DNA of 42,077 nt from an uncultured Lachnospiraceae bacterium (GCA_946407725.1 CAMJPM010000017.1:1-42077); one strand, 5' to 3'; shown: positions 25,574 through 33,517, counted from the first letter of the stretch. A program made the numbers and translations. Notes: generated from the letters alone by a model not told the origin.

Positions 25574-25711
25574 TCACAGATGCGGAGTGCTGCCTGCATT
25601 GTGGCGGTTATCCATATGCGACACATCCATAAGAGTAGTAGGCAGTTCCAGTATCTTCACCCGGATTCCTGCTTCCTTAAAATTTTTGTTATCTACAAAT
25701 GCGTAATTCGG
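25574..25711 (-). pseudogene. Probable serine recombinase fragment
   Basis: A 45-codon minus-strand frame reads PNYAFVDNKNFKEAGIRVKILELPTTLMDV, then a short tail and TGA. The phrase (G)IRVKILELPTTLxD is typical of the N-terminal catalytic domain of resolvase/invertase-like recombinases, from family memory and not searched. No start, catalytic Ser region or downstream domain is present, so this is a relic. It lies in the 404-bp gap 25376-25779 beside the toxin-antitoxin-like pair. Confidence 0.45.
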
Positions 25712-25731
25712 GGTTAAGGTCTCCAGACGTC

Positions 25732-25772
25732 AAAAAAAGACGGATAACCACGCCAGTAAGCGCAGCTATCCG
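25732..25772 (-). terminator. Rho-independent terminator after the nucleotidyltransferase gene
   Basis: On the minus strand, GGATAGCTGCGC-TTACTG-GCGTGGTTATCC (a 12-13-bp stem with some G-U pairs, 25741-25772) is followed by CTTTTTTTG (T-run 25732-25738). It lies 8 bp beyond the nucleotidyltransferase stop. Confidence 0.8.
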
Positions 25773-25779
25773 CCATAAG

Positions 25780-26244
25780 TTATACCGCCCTCTCCGTTTT
25801 AAGCCGTGCCTGTTTTATCATGCTCTGTCTTTTTGCTGTTTCCATGGCAATCCTGCCCCGCTTAAGTTTTTCCCTGACAGAAGGTCTTTCATCTATGGAT
25901 CCGGGCTTTCTTTCCCTGGCCTTTTTCTCAGCTTCTGCGAGTTCTTCCCTTTCCTTCCTGAGGTAGTTCTCCAGTGGCTCATCCTTATCCTTTTGAAGGG
26001 GACTAATATCAACCCTCACGCCGCCGATTATCAGCTTCTCGTCATTAAGGAAAGCCGCCACTACATCCTTTGGCTCCTCTCCTCTGTATACCAGCATTAT
26101 GTCAAGGTCAGATCCCGCTTTTTCAAGTCCCCTGCAGCGGCTCCCGGTAATGACAGCTTCCGTCACTTCTGCTTCCATTCCGTAGTCCTCAAAGATTTTT
26201 TCAGCCTTATCCCTGACATATGTTTCGATCTGCCCTGCGGTCAT
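25780..26244 (-). CDS. Nucleotidyltransferase (MNT/AbiEii-like), toxin candidate
   Basis: 154 aa. GSR at residues 34-36, DxD at Asp46/Asp48 (GSDLDIML) and a third acidic residue Asp79 (RVDI) make the minimal nucleotidyltransferase active site. The enzymes transfer NMP to protein or RNA targets, and in toxin-antitoxin pairs the target is often tRNA or the partner protein. The C-terminal half is highly charged and helical (about residues 85-154), including ERPSVREKLKRG, a phrase seen in accessory-element proteins. AAAGGA precedes the ATG. It begins 15 bp after the wHTH partner gene and ends at a strong terminator, giving a neat two-gene operon. Confidence 0.8.
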   Translation of the reverse strand: MTAGQIETYVRDKAEKIFEDYGMEAEVTEAVITGSRCRGLEKAGSDLDIMLVYRGEEPKDVVAAFLNDEKLIIGGVRVDISPLQKDKDEPLENYLRKEREELAEAEKKARERKPGSIDERPSVREKLKRGRIAMETAKRQSMIKQARLKTERAV

Positions 26245-26259
26245 AGTTTTCCTTTAAAA

Positions 26260-26988
26260 TCATACTTTTATATCTCTCCCATATTCACGTAAAGCTCTTT
26301 CCAGTTTTTGTACTGCCCCTTTTCTTTTTGCATAGCGCATCATGGTTGCTTCATCCACAAGAAATTCATGGAATGCCCCTTTAACAATCGCTGTTTTTTC
26401 ACCATCAGGCACTATGCGGCTTATTAGTTTATCTACCAGTACGTCCACAAGGATTTTTTCTATCCTTGAATGCCAGGGCTTGTCTAATCCCTTTGGTGTT
26501 TCCGATGGAAGTCTTTCTATAACGATCTCATTATCCTGATAATACCGGTAATACATGTCCAAAGATGGTTTCAGCATCACCCTTCCCGGATATTCACTAT
26601 TCAGGGTGTTAAATACAAAATCGATCCAATCGTTCTCTACCGCGATTATTATAGTATTATGCGCAATCAGGTGATTCATGAACAGATTCAGCTGAGTTAG
26701 CTCAAAAACCTGGAAATGAATGTTATCATAATGTTCTTCGATCTTCGTTGCAATATCTTTCGCATCATCGGAATAATCGTGAGAGTAAAGTATTCTTTTT
26801 TCTCCAGCAGTATACTGATTCCAACCCATATGGATGACTCTTCCGTCAGACACCAGTTTTTGAAGAGCATATTTGCTTTGCTGTTCATTAAGGCCATATT
26901 CCTGTTTCATTATCTGACTGAATTCTTTCCTTGTAAAAGACTGTTTAGTTGTAAGACTCTTAGGAATTGTTGTTCCACCCTTGATCAT
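26260..26988 (-). CDS. wHTH regulator/antitoxin partner, DUF6577/AbiEi-like
   Basis: 242 aa when started at the ATG at 26988, which has AAAGGAGG 8 bp upstream. A GTG ten codons further up would give 252 aa but lacks its own ribosome site and lies in an operator-like repeat. The N-terminal about 75 residues look like a winged helix (RKEFSQIMKQEYGLNEQQSKYALQKLVSDGRVIHMGWNQYT). The rest (FELTQLNLFMNHLIAHNTIIIAVENDWIDFVFNTL...LKPSLDMYYRYYQDNEIVIERLPSETPKG) resembles the DUF6577/AbiEi-like family found upstream of nucleotidyltransferases. It probably represses its own promoter through the paired repeats at 27007-27117. The family assignment is from memory. Confidence 0.7.
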   Translation of the reverse strand: MIKGGTTIPKSLTTKQSFTRKEFSQIMKQEYGLNEQQSKYALQKLVSDGRVIHMGWNQYTAGEKRILYSHDYSDDAKDIATKIEEHYDNIHFQVFELTQLNLFMNHLIAHNTIIIAVENDWIDFVFNTLNSEYPGRVMLKPSLDMYYRYYQDNEIVIERLPSETPKGLDKPWHSRIEKILVDVLVDKLISRIVPDGEKTAIVKGAFHEFLVDEATMMRYAKRKGAVQKLERALREYGRDIKV

Positions 26989-27006
26989 AGTAACGGCCTC
27001 CTTTAT

Positions 27007-27117
27007 CGGAATTTCCACAGTATTTTATATTTACTGCGAATTTTCAAAAAATCATACTCTATTTCCATAAAATCGTCAACGGAATTTTCGCTGTATTTTA
27101 TTTTACTGCGGAATTTC
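27007..27117 (-). promoter_or_regulatory. Two imperfect 38-bp operator-like direct repeats
   Basis: Copy one (27007-27045) and copy two (27080-27117) are 73 bp apart. Both run CGGAATTT, then C/T, then a core close to CTGTATTTTATTTTACTGCG ending in GAATTT. Each core is itself a dyad (CAGTA...TACTG). They sit immediately upstream of the wHTH gene and contain A/T-rich -10-like hexamers, so autoregulation by the wHTH protein is likely. Confidence 0.65.
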
Positions 27118-27393
27118 TGCGAACATTAATTTGAAAAGGTATCTCCCTTTACGGAAATGCCTATGAATATCTATTTCTCAGAAACCATATAAATATGAAG
27201 TTTATCAACGTTTTTACAAATAAATCAGCATCTTTTGTCTGCTGACGCAATTTAAATCAGCATCGGATCAGCAGATCGCCTTTTGATGAAAAGAAAAAAT
27301 CAGCAGCAAATAGATCTCTCTTTCCTCCTTTATTTTTTCTGTGTTTTCCGGCTGTCAAAATAAACAATCATGCCCTCTGTACGTCACCGTTCT

Positions 27394-27420
27394 GGAGGTT
27401 CGATTCCGATACAAGCTGCT
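27394..27420 (+). other. tRNA 3'-end-like fragment
   Basis: GGTTCGATTCC (27397-27407) is a canonical T-loop sequence, followed by a stretch that could be acceptor sequence and, 10 bp later, a strong terminator. No D-arm, anticodon arm or matching acceptor 5' strand is found upstream, and the T-stem does not pair well. It may be a relic of a tRNA gene or of an integration site. Confidence 0.35.
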
Positions 27421-27429
27421 TTATTCATT

Positions 27430-27458
27430 AAAAACTCCCACAACCTGTGGGAGTTTTT
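27430..27458 (+). terminator. Strong bidirectional terminator
   Basis: AAAAACTCCCACA-ACC-TGTGGGAGTTTTT is a perfect 13-bp stem with A/T-tracts on both sides, able to work in either direction. It lies in the 553-bp gap 26989-27541. The left part of that gap holds the operators; 27120-27380 shows only A/T-rich sequence with small AATCAGCA repeats (for example 27222 and 27254). Confidence 0.8.
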
Positions 27459-27541
27459 AGTTTTCGGAAGTCAGGTCCGGACTGTTTTAAGATTATCCCT
27501 TATAGCAGCAACAGCTTCATTATCTGCCACGGTAATTTCTC

Positions 27542-27859
27542 TTAAAGCTGATCATTTACTTCCTGCACCATCATCTGATATATCTTTGTACAGTCATCTG
27601 TCCCGAGCTTAACAAACCCTGATATGCTGCCGTCTCTGCCGTCTCCGTAGCACAAAGCCTCTACAAGTTTGGGGATATCCTCTTCCTTTGCACCGAGCTC
27701 CTCAAAATTCCCGGGCATACCTATATCCTTAAGGAACCTTTCAAGACAGCGGATACCTTCAAGTGCCGTTACTTCCGGATCATCAAAATCCATCTGGCAG
27801 CCCCATACCCGTACTGCCAGCTTTGCGAAGCGCATCACATCATGCTTGTAAATGTAAAA
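27542..27859 (-). pseudogene. 3' remnant of an iron-containing alcohol dehydrogenase
   Basis: About 98-105 codons match the C-terminus of BDH-type NAD(P)H-dependent Fe-alcohol dehydrogenases (RFAKLAVRVWGCQMDFDDPEVTALEGIRCLERFLKDIGMP...EEDIPKLVE). In these enzymes the missing N-terminal part binds cofactor and the metal. Homology continues a few codons upstream of the first possible start (FYIYKHDV) and then meets a TAA. The 50 bp between here and the nitroreductase gene contain no more of the gene. A large 5' deletion has inactivated it. Confidence 0.8.
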
Positions 27860-27910
27860 TTATCCATATCCTATATGCTTACTTTCTTATTGTTTAAGGC
27901 TCTTTAATGA

Positions 27911-28423
27911 TTACAAATAGCTGACTGTTTCTGATAAAGGCTTTCTGCTGTCGTGATTTTCAAGCGGCCCGGCTCCCTCTGCAGCATAGCCGAGATCAAG
28001 GAGCATAAGGATCTCCTCGTTTTCCGGAAGTCCAAGATCTTCCCTGAGTTTATCCGGATCGAAATAATTCAGCCAGCAGCTGTCAACACCTTCATCAGCA
28101 GCCGCAAGTATCATATGGGTAGCGACTATCGTTGCATCCTCTATACCGGAATCCCTTTTTTCTCCCGGATAGGTAAATACGTTGTTCTTATCAAATGCTA
28201 CGGCTATGACTGCGGGCGCATTGTAACGGCAGGGTGTGGCCTTGTCCACTTTTGCGAGAACCTCCGGGCTCTGGATCACATACACGTGCTGCTCCTGGAG
28301 ATTCTTTGCAGTAGGAGCAAGTCGTCCGGCATTAAGGATCGCATCCAGTTTTTCCTGCTCCACCTTTCTGTCACTGTACTTTTTACATGAATAACGTTTT
28401 TTTATCACCTCTTTGAATTCCAT
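27911..28423 (-). CDS. Nitroreductase-family FMN oxidoreductase
   Basis: 170 aa, a short member of the family. RYSCKKYSDRKV (residues 10-21) and LAPTAKNLQEQHVYVI (about 35-50) are the usual FMN-phosphate-binding regions. The middle has NAPAVIAVAFD and the C-terminal half has DEGVDSCWLNYFDPDKLREDLGLPENEEILMLLDLGYA, matching the second flavin-contacting segment. Such proteins are dimeric FMN enzymes that reduce nitro compounds, quinones or related substrates with NAD(P)H; the substrate cannot be read from sequence. A GGAGG ribosome site lies 7 bp before the ATG. It is 62 bp downstream of the glutathione peroxidase gene, so the two may form an oxidative-stress pair. Confidence 0.9.
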   Translation of the reverse strand: MEFKEVIKKRYSCKKYSDRKVEQEKLDAILNAGRLAPTAKNLQEQHVYVIQSPEVLAKVDKATPCRYNAPAVIAVAFDKNNVFTYPGEKRDSGIEDATIVATHMILAAADEGVDSCWLNYFDPDKLREDLGLPENEEILMLLDLGYAAEGAGPLENHDSRKPLSETVSYL

Positions 28424-28485
28424 TTGTTTCCTCCTTTGAAAAAGACTGTGTTTTCTCCATGGCTGTATCTAATAAAGCTGCCAAA

Positions 28486-29025
28486 TTATAAAAGTCCCTT
28501 AATGCAGTCTTCCACCTTTGACATATCTGCGGTAGGCTCAAATCTTGCGACCACATTTCCTTCCCTGTCTAAAACGAATTTTGTGAAATTCCATTTGATG
28601 TCCGGCTTCTTATCCCACTCCGGATCCTTCTCTGCGAACATTTTTTCAAGCAGAGCCTTGTACTCGTGATCCTCAAAGCCCTCAAATCCCTTCTGTGACT
28701 TAAGATACGTGTAAAGCGGAAGCTCGTTTTCTCCGTTAACATCCGCCTTTTTCATCTGGGGAAAAGTCGTATTGTAGTGAACAGTACAGAACTCATGGAT
28801 CTCGTCATCAGTTCCCGGAGCCTGTCCGCCAAACTGATTGCAGGGAATATCAAGTACTTCAAGTCCCTTATCATGATAATCCCTGTAAAGCTGCTCGATA
28901 GGTGCATACTGTGGCGTGAAGCCGCATCCTGTTGCCGTATTCACAACCAGTATCACCTTTCCCTTGAAATCAGAAAGGTTCAGTTCTTCGCCTTTGCCTG
29001 TAATAATAGTGTAATCATAAATCAT
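28486..29025 (-). CDS. Glutathione peroxidase family protein (thiol peroxidase)
   Basis: 179 aa. The catalytic tetrad elements are visible: Cys34 in GCGFTPQY, Gln68 in CNQFGGQAPG, and Trp/Asn in KWNFTKF near residue 145. The enzyme is a Cys rather than Sec form, usually reduced by thioredoxin in bacteria, and removes peroxides. It has an extra acidic loop (GFEGFEDHEYKALLEKMFAEKDPEWDK) at about residues 112-140. A GGAGG ribosome site lies 10 bp before the ATG. The upstream region to 29115 is A/T-rich with a TATAAT-like stretch. It leads into the nitroreductase gene. Confidence 0.93.
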   Translation of the reverse strand: MIYDYTIITGKGEELNLSDFKGKVILVVNTATGCGFTPQYAPIEQLYRDYHDKGLEVLDIPCNQFGGQAPGTDDEIHEFCTVHYNTTFPQMKKADVNGENELPLYTYLKSQKGFEGFEDHEYKALLEKMFAEKDPEWDKKPDIKWNFTKFVLDREGNVVARFEPTADMSKVEDCIKGLL

Positions 29026-29115
29026 AATTATTTTTCCTCCGAAATCATCAAATCATTACTGCTTGTTTATATTTTGTAATATTATATTGTATCAAATGTT
29101 TTGTCAAGTTTTTTT

Positions 29116-29237
29116 TCAGATGAATTCTGACCTATACCATACCTTATATTTTGTTCCAACCGTCTCTATCCCCGCAGTTCCGGCGATCTTACCATCTGCA
29201 AGAGCGATGGTCTCGATTTCATTTGGCTTACTGAATA
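29116..29237 (-). pseudogene. Open frame continuing the MATE gene after a G6 run
   Basis: Directly after the MATE stop the minus strand is open in the +1-shifted frame for about 40 codons (LIFSKPNEIETIALADGKIAGTAGIETVGTKYKVWYRSEFI, TGA at 29116). Adding one G to the GGGGGG run (29242-29247) would fuse it to the MATE protein. The codon pattern looks coding (ALADGKIAGTAG is GNAT-like). It is either a frameshifted extension or the tail of a lost gene. Confidence 0.4.
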
Positions 29238-31025
29238 TTAACCCCCCATTAAGATTGACACCACATTTAGATGATAAGCGTAGCTATAGGTTATTTCGCT
29301 GGAAATCTTCTGCACCATCACAATACCGATCTTGGAAAAGCCCTCTGTATCCTGCTCAAAGACAAGCGGATTGTATGGCTCATCATAGTTACGGAGAATG
29401 ATCCGGATCCTGTCCCCGATCCGGAAAACCTTGATATCCATATATGCTTTTTTATTATTCTGTCCTGTAGTTTTTCTGTGATCAATATAATCTGCTGCGA
29501 TCTCTTCTGTGCATAGAGAAGCTTTATTCGCAGTCCTTCTGTCCACACCGTTTTCAAGCAGGAACCCCTGCAGTTTTTCGGAGACAAAGGTTACATCCTC
29601 TGCATCCACCGGCACACTCACATCCAGTTCCGTTACCCGGTCTTTATCTGTCTCAAGTCTGAGCAGGCTTTCAAGTGAAACAGGGAAAGATCTGGTAATC
29701 AGTACAAAGATCAAGTAAAACATGATAAAGAACGGAATAAAACTGAATCCCATCGCAAGCCAGATACCTGTAATGCCCAACGCCTTCCCCATAAATGGTA
29801 TCAGCACGGGATACAGGATGCTGTCCGGGATAACGGCGACTGCAAGTGATAACAGCAGATGTCCGGTAGATTCGTATACCGCATTGAAGGCAAAAGGGAA
29901 AACAACCACTATGCCGCTTATTGCAATCAGAATGAGCCCTGTATTTGCATCGGGATTGTCTGCAATATTATAGAATGACAGAAGCGGATTCTTTATGGCA
30001 ATAAAAATAAGGGCAAGTACCGCTGCATAGGCTGTTCCAAGCTTCAATGCGGTAATGAATGTTTTCTTTATTCCTTCATTGTCCCTTCCTCCGCTTAAGA
30101 TCCCGATAAGCGGCTCGCTGGAATAGAATACACCCCTTCCGACAGTACGCACTAAACTATAAATAGTCTTGATGATTGAAACCAGTGCGAGAACTGCGGT
30201 TCCCTCCGCAAAAGAAACAAGAATGATATTATTAACAACGGATCCGCTGATAGAATCCAGCATATTATCTACAGATGATGGAAATCCTCTACGAAGCATA
30301 TCCAGGGAATCAACGGTATTTTTCCGGTTGACGGGACAAAACCTGAACTTCACGGATATGCCTCTCCGCTTCATCATCACACATGTCATGATAAGCTGTG
30401 CCATCGTTCCCATTGCAGAACCTATTCCCAATCCTGCTATTCTTATTTCAACCGGAAGGTTCATTACAAGGACAACAGATGTTACTACATTAACCACTAC
30501 ACATACCACGCTGCATATCATACGGTCTGCCTGATATCCGTAAGTAGCTATGACAAGCTGGAAAAGTGAACCCAGGGCAAAAAACATGATCTCAAGACAG
30601 GCTGTACGGACATACAGGCGTCCCATTGTCACTGCAGCAAATTCCGCTTTTCCGGCGCCTCCGATTTGAAGCACTGCATCTGTCTGAAAGAGGCACAGAG
30701 CAAGAAATATACAGTCAATAATAATGGTAAATATCATCGCCAGGGAAAAAATCCGGTCATAATCCTCCATATCGTTCCTTCCCATGGCGTTCAGCAATTT
30801 TAAGAATGCCCCCTGCAGGATCATTCCCGTAAATGAAAGCATAAGTCCGATCACCGGCATCCCAAGAGCTATAGCAGCCACGGCATCTGTTCCCAGAAAA
30901 TGTCCGGCCACAATAGTATCAACCATAAAGGTCATTGACTGAACAAGGGCATATACCAGACATGACGGTATAGCTTTCTTTACGGTATTAGCAGATAATA
31001 CATTTGATTGCAGCTCTGTGACCAT
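29238..31025 (-). CDS. MATE-family transporter with C-terminal RsbW-like ATPase domain
   Basis: 595 aa. Residues about 10-440 form a 12-helix MATE/MVF-type carrier, a cation-driven antiporter of drugs or metabolites (typical internal-repeat phrases FMVDTIVAGHFLGTDAVAAIALGMPV and VVNNIILVSFAEGTAVLAL). Residues about 450-590 are cytosolic and resemble an HATPase_c domain of the RsbW anti-sigma kinase type (NKASLCTEEIAADYIDHR as N-box; DRIRIILRNYDEPYNPL as G1-like box). Fusions of this kind suggest transport tied to signalling. AAAGGA precedes the ATG. It starts 30 bp after the GGDEF gene, so they are probably one operon. The last codons run into a G6 tract, and the reading frame may be shifted there. 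Confidence 0.88.
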   Translation of the reverse strand: MVTELQSNVLSANTVKKAIPSCLVYALVQSMTFMVDTIVAGHFLGTDAVAAIALGMPVIGLMLSFTGMILQGAFLKLLNAMGRNDMEDYDRIFSLAMIFTIIIDCIFLALCLFQTDAVLQIGGAGKAEFAAVTMGRLYVRTACLEIMFFALGSLFQLVIATYGYQADRMICSVVCVVVNVVTSVVLVMNLPVEIRIAGLGIGSAMGTMAQLIMTCVMMKRRGISVKFRFCPVNRKNTVDSLDMLRRGFPSSVDNMLDSISGSVVNNIILVSFAEGTAVLALVSIIKTIYSLVRTVGRGVFYSSEPLIGILSGGRDNEGIKKTFITALKLGTAYAAVLALIFIAIKNPLLSFYNIADNPDANTGLILIAISGIVVVFPFAFNAVYESTGHLLLSLAVAVIPDSILYPVLIPFMGKALGITGIWLAMGFSFIPFFIMFYLIFVLITRSFPVSLESLLRLETDKDRVTELDVSVPVDAEDVTFVSEKLQGFLLENGVDRRTANKASLCTEEIAADYIDHRKTTGQNNKKAYMDIKVFRIGDRIRIILRNYDEPYNPLVFEQDTEGFSKIGIVMVQKISSEITYSYAYHLNVVSILMGG

Positions 31026-31055
31026 ATTTATTTCCTTTCATTATGTCTCCATTTT

Positions 31056-32357
31056 TCAAAAATCTTTGTCCCCATAAATACTCAGTCCGTCTCTGCCGTG
31101 GGCTTTAACGTAATACAGCGCTTTATCCGCTGAACCTAATATCTCCAGAAATGTCTTACCGTGATCCGGGAACAGAGCGGCACCAATGGAAAGGCTTACA
31201 TCTTTGGCATAAATCTCATCTTTCACCCTTTCCTTCAGGACACTGCGCAGTTTTTTCCCCAGCGTTACAACATTATCCCTGCTGTCCACATTTTTCATAA
31301 GGACCAGAAACTCATCCCCTCCAAACCTGCCGCAGATATCCATGCCCTTAAAGATGTCCCGGATGACACTTCCGATCTGTTCAAGCACCTTATCACCTAC
31401 AGTGTGTCCGTAGGTATCATTTATGTTCTTAAATTTGTCGGCATCTATGATCATGAGCGCAAGGGTTTCGTTCTCTTTGGCCTTGTTCAGTGATGAACGG
31501 ATCATATCCTCGCACGTAGCCTTGTTGTACAGCCCGGTCAGACGGTCCAGTTTGGATCTCTCCTCCAATTCCATTTTCAACAGCTGCTGTTCAGTGACAT
31601 CATTGATAAGCCCGATGATTCCGCTCACATTTCCGTTGCTGTCAAAAACAGGGCGTTTTATAAGCTCCAGATACTCCGTCTTTTCGTCGGATTTTTCTTC
31701 AATTATATAGTTAGTACCCACACCGGTCTTTATTATGCGCTGATCAGACTCAAATGCCAGCCGTGCATTTTCTTTATCCTTTCTTATGTCCATATCTGTC
31801 TTGCCCCTGATGGTCCACTTGCGTTCTTCGGCATCATTGAGGTGATGCCAGTAGTGGGTTGCAAAGACATATCTTCCCATGGAATCCTTAAGATAGATAT
31901 TGGATGGAAGCTGTCTTAACATGTTCTCAATCTCGGCAAATGTAGCCGAATCCTTGCTTCGGATAGCATTGTTAACCCTTAATCTTACAAGTTCATCTTC
32001 CTCGGGAAGAACGATATAGTCACTTATTTCCTCTTTGATGCAGGTCAGCATTTCTTCTCTTGAATGCTTAAGTGTCAGCACCACCGTGGGGACGGAAACA
32101 AATCTCATATCGCTTTTCATTTTTTTATGCATGTCAAAGTTATATTCGATGCCTCTTTTGGCATCAACAACAATACATGCCAGCTGTTCCCTGGGACCCA
32201 TGACCATCTCGATCATTTCATTTGTATCACGTGCTATCACGGTATCGTATATCTGGGACATGATCTCTGTAAAATGAGCATATTCCGGGCAATCGGGAAG
32301 CCTTATTATCATCTGTGGTTTATGAACACTTCTTGATTTTTTGTCTTCGATAGACAT
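31056..32357 (-). CDS. Diguanylate cyclase with degenerate receiver and PAS domain
   Basis: 433 aa, no membrane segment. Residues about 15-135 look like a receiver-type fold (CIVVDAKRGIEYNF, VPTVVLTL, ISDYIVLPEEDELV). A PAS domain lies at about 140-260 (LPSNIYLKDSMGRYVFATHYW...RPVFDSNGNVSGIIGLINDVTEQ), and a GGDEF domain at about 265-433 with an intact GGDEF at 346-350, so it should make cyclic di-GMP from GTP. The inhibitory I-site RxxD is replaced by KGMD (338-341), which would weaken product inhibition. AAGGAG lies 11 bp before the ATG. The MATE gene follows 30 bp downstream. Confidence 0.93.
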   Translation of the reverse strand: MSIEDKKSRSVHKPQMIIRLPDCPEYAHFTEIMSQIYDTVIARDTNEMIEMVMGPREQLACIVVDAKRGIEYNFDMHKKMKSDMRFVSVPTVVLTLKHSREEMLTCIKEEISDYIVLPEEDELVRLRVNNAIRSKDSATFAEIENMLRQLPSNIYLKDSMGRYVFATHYWHHLNDAEERKWTIRGKTDMDIRKDKENARLAFESDQRIIKTGVGTNYIIEEKSDEKTEYLELIKRPVFDSNGNVSGIIGLINDVTEQQLLKMELEERSKLDRLTGLYNKATCEDMIRSSLNKAKENETLALMIIDADKFKNINDTYGHTVGDKVLEQIGSVIRDIFKGMDICGRFGGDEFLVLMKNVDSRDNVVTLGKKLRSVLKERVKDEIYAKDVSLSIGAALFPDHGKTFLEILGSADKALYYVKAHGRDGLSIYGDKDF

Positions 32358-32388
32358 GCTTTGATTATACTCCTTGCTCTTTTATTTA

Positions 32389-32426
32389 AACTGTTCAGAC
32401 CCCCATTCCACACCTTCTGAACAGTT
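32389..32426. repeat. Inverted repeat AACTGTTCAGA / TCTGAACAGTT
   Basis: Perfect 11-bp arms with a 16-bp loop rich in C, in the gap between the GGDEF and DAHP synthase genes. A related half, AACTATTCAGA followed by CCCC, occurs at 41872-41887, suggesting a dispersed intergenic repeat family. Confidence 0.6.
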
Positions 32427-32488
32427 ACAAAAAACCTTTGAAAGAGGATCTGATCAGGGAATACATTAATATCTGCAAAACGATGGCA

Positions 32489-33517
32489 CTAAAGTAGTTC
32501 CGCTATCTCGTATATGAGTTTCTCCGAGGCTTCCCAGCCGAGACACGGATCCGTAATGGATTTTCCGTAGCATCCTCCTCCCGGCTTTTGGGCACCGTCT
32601 TCTATATAGCTCTCTATCATGAATCCTTTGAGTATCTTTGCGACCCGCTCATCATGCCTTGCGGAATGGAGCACCTCTTTTACGATCCTTCGCTGCTCAA
32701 AGGGATTCTTGTTGGAATTGCAGTGGTTGGTATCAACTATCAGCCCGGGATTCTGAAGATCCATCTCATCATAACAGTCACAAAGCCTGACCAGATCCTC
32801 AAAATGATAATTCGGTTTCATCAGGCCATGCTGGTCCGTATAGCCCCGGAGTATGGCATGTGTATGTTTATTTCCGTCCGAATGTACCTGCCAGCCCCGG
32901 TAAATAAAGGTATGTCCGTTCTGAGCCGCGCTTATGGCGTTCATCATGACCCGGTAATCTCCCGAAGTGGGATTTTTCATGCCCACCGGAACGCTTATGC
33001 CGCTTGAAGTGAGCCTGTGCTGCTGGTCCTCCACCGAACGGGCTCCCACTGCCACATATATTAGCAGATCATCGAGATATCCGTAGTTTTCAGTGTAAAG
33101 CATTTCATCCGCGCATGCAAACCCCGTTTCCATAACGGCACGCATGTGCATATGTCTCGTGGCTTCGATGCCTTTGAACATATTCGGTTTCTCCGTGGGA
33201 TCGGGCTGATGGAGCATTCCCTTGTACCCTTCCGCGTTAGTTCTCGGTTTGTTTGTATATATCCTGGGGAGGATGAAGATCTTGTCCTTCACCTTTTCCT
33301 GCACCGGCACAAGCCTTTCAATATAGTCTATTACGGCTTCCTCATTATCAGCCGAACACGGGCCTATTATCAGGATCAGTTTGTCCCGTCTTCCTTCAAA
33401 AATCGACACAAGCTCGGCCCTTCTTGTCTGCACGGTTTCATTCATCTGTGCGGTCAGCGGATACATTTCCTTTAGTTCAGCCGGTATTGCCAGCTGCCGT
33501 TCATACACCATTCCCAT
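32489..33517 (-). CDS. aroF: 3-deoxy-7-phosphoheptulonate synthase (DAHP synthase, class I)
   Basis: 342 aa, full length for the AroF/G/H type. Recognisable blocks: IIGPCSADN (about residue 50), PRTNAEGYKGMLHQPDP, GARSVEDQQHR, PVGMKNPTSGD, HAILRGY, IVDTNHCNSNKNP and the C-terminal GFMIESYIEDGAQKP with metal-binding Cys, His, Glu and Asp. It condenses phosphoenolpyruvate with erythrose 4-phosphate, the first step of the shikimate pathway. AGGAGG lies 7 bp before the ATG. It begins 62 bp after the prephenate dehydratase gene, forming an aromatic amino acid unit. Which amino acid inhibits it cannot be told here, so the letter of the symbol is conventional. Confidence 0.95.
   Translation of the reverse strand: MGMVYERQLAIPAELKEMYPLTAQMNETVQTRRAELVSIFEGRRDKLILIIGPCSADNEEAVIDYIERLVPVQEKVKDKIFILPRIYTNKPRTNAEGYKGMLHQPDPTEKPNMFKGIEATRHMHMRAVMETGFACADEMLYTENYGYLDDLLIYVAVGARSVEDQQHRLTSSGISVPVGMKNPTSGDYRVMMNAISAAQNGHTFIYRGWQVHSDGNKHTHAILRGYTDQHGLMKPNYHFEDLVRLCDCYDEMDLQNPGLIVDTNHCNSNKNPFEQRRIVKEVLHSARHDERVAKILKGFMIESYIEDGAQKPGGGCYGKSITDPCLGWEASEKLIYEIAELL

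Noticed and set aside
25699-26292. 197-codon plus-strand frame opposite the nucleotidyltransferase
   Set aside because: It lies antisense to a gene with clear active-site motifs and has no ribosome site or domain of its own.
27361-27433. Intact tRNA gene before the terminator
   Set aside because: Only the T-loop motif is present; D-arm, anticodon arm and pairing acceptor stem are missing.
27471-27545. Short minus-strand frame ALREITVADNEAVAAIRDNLKTVRT after the dehydrogenase remnant
   Set aside because: It looks coding-like but is too short to assign, has no start, and overlaps the dehydrogenase end.
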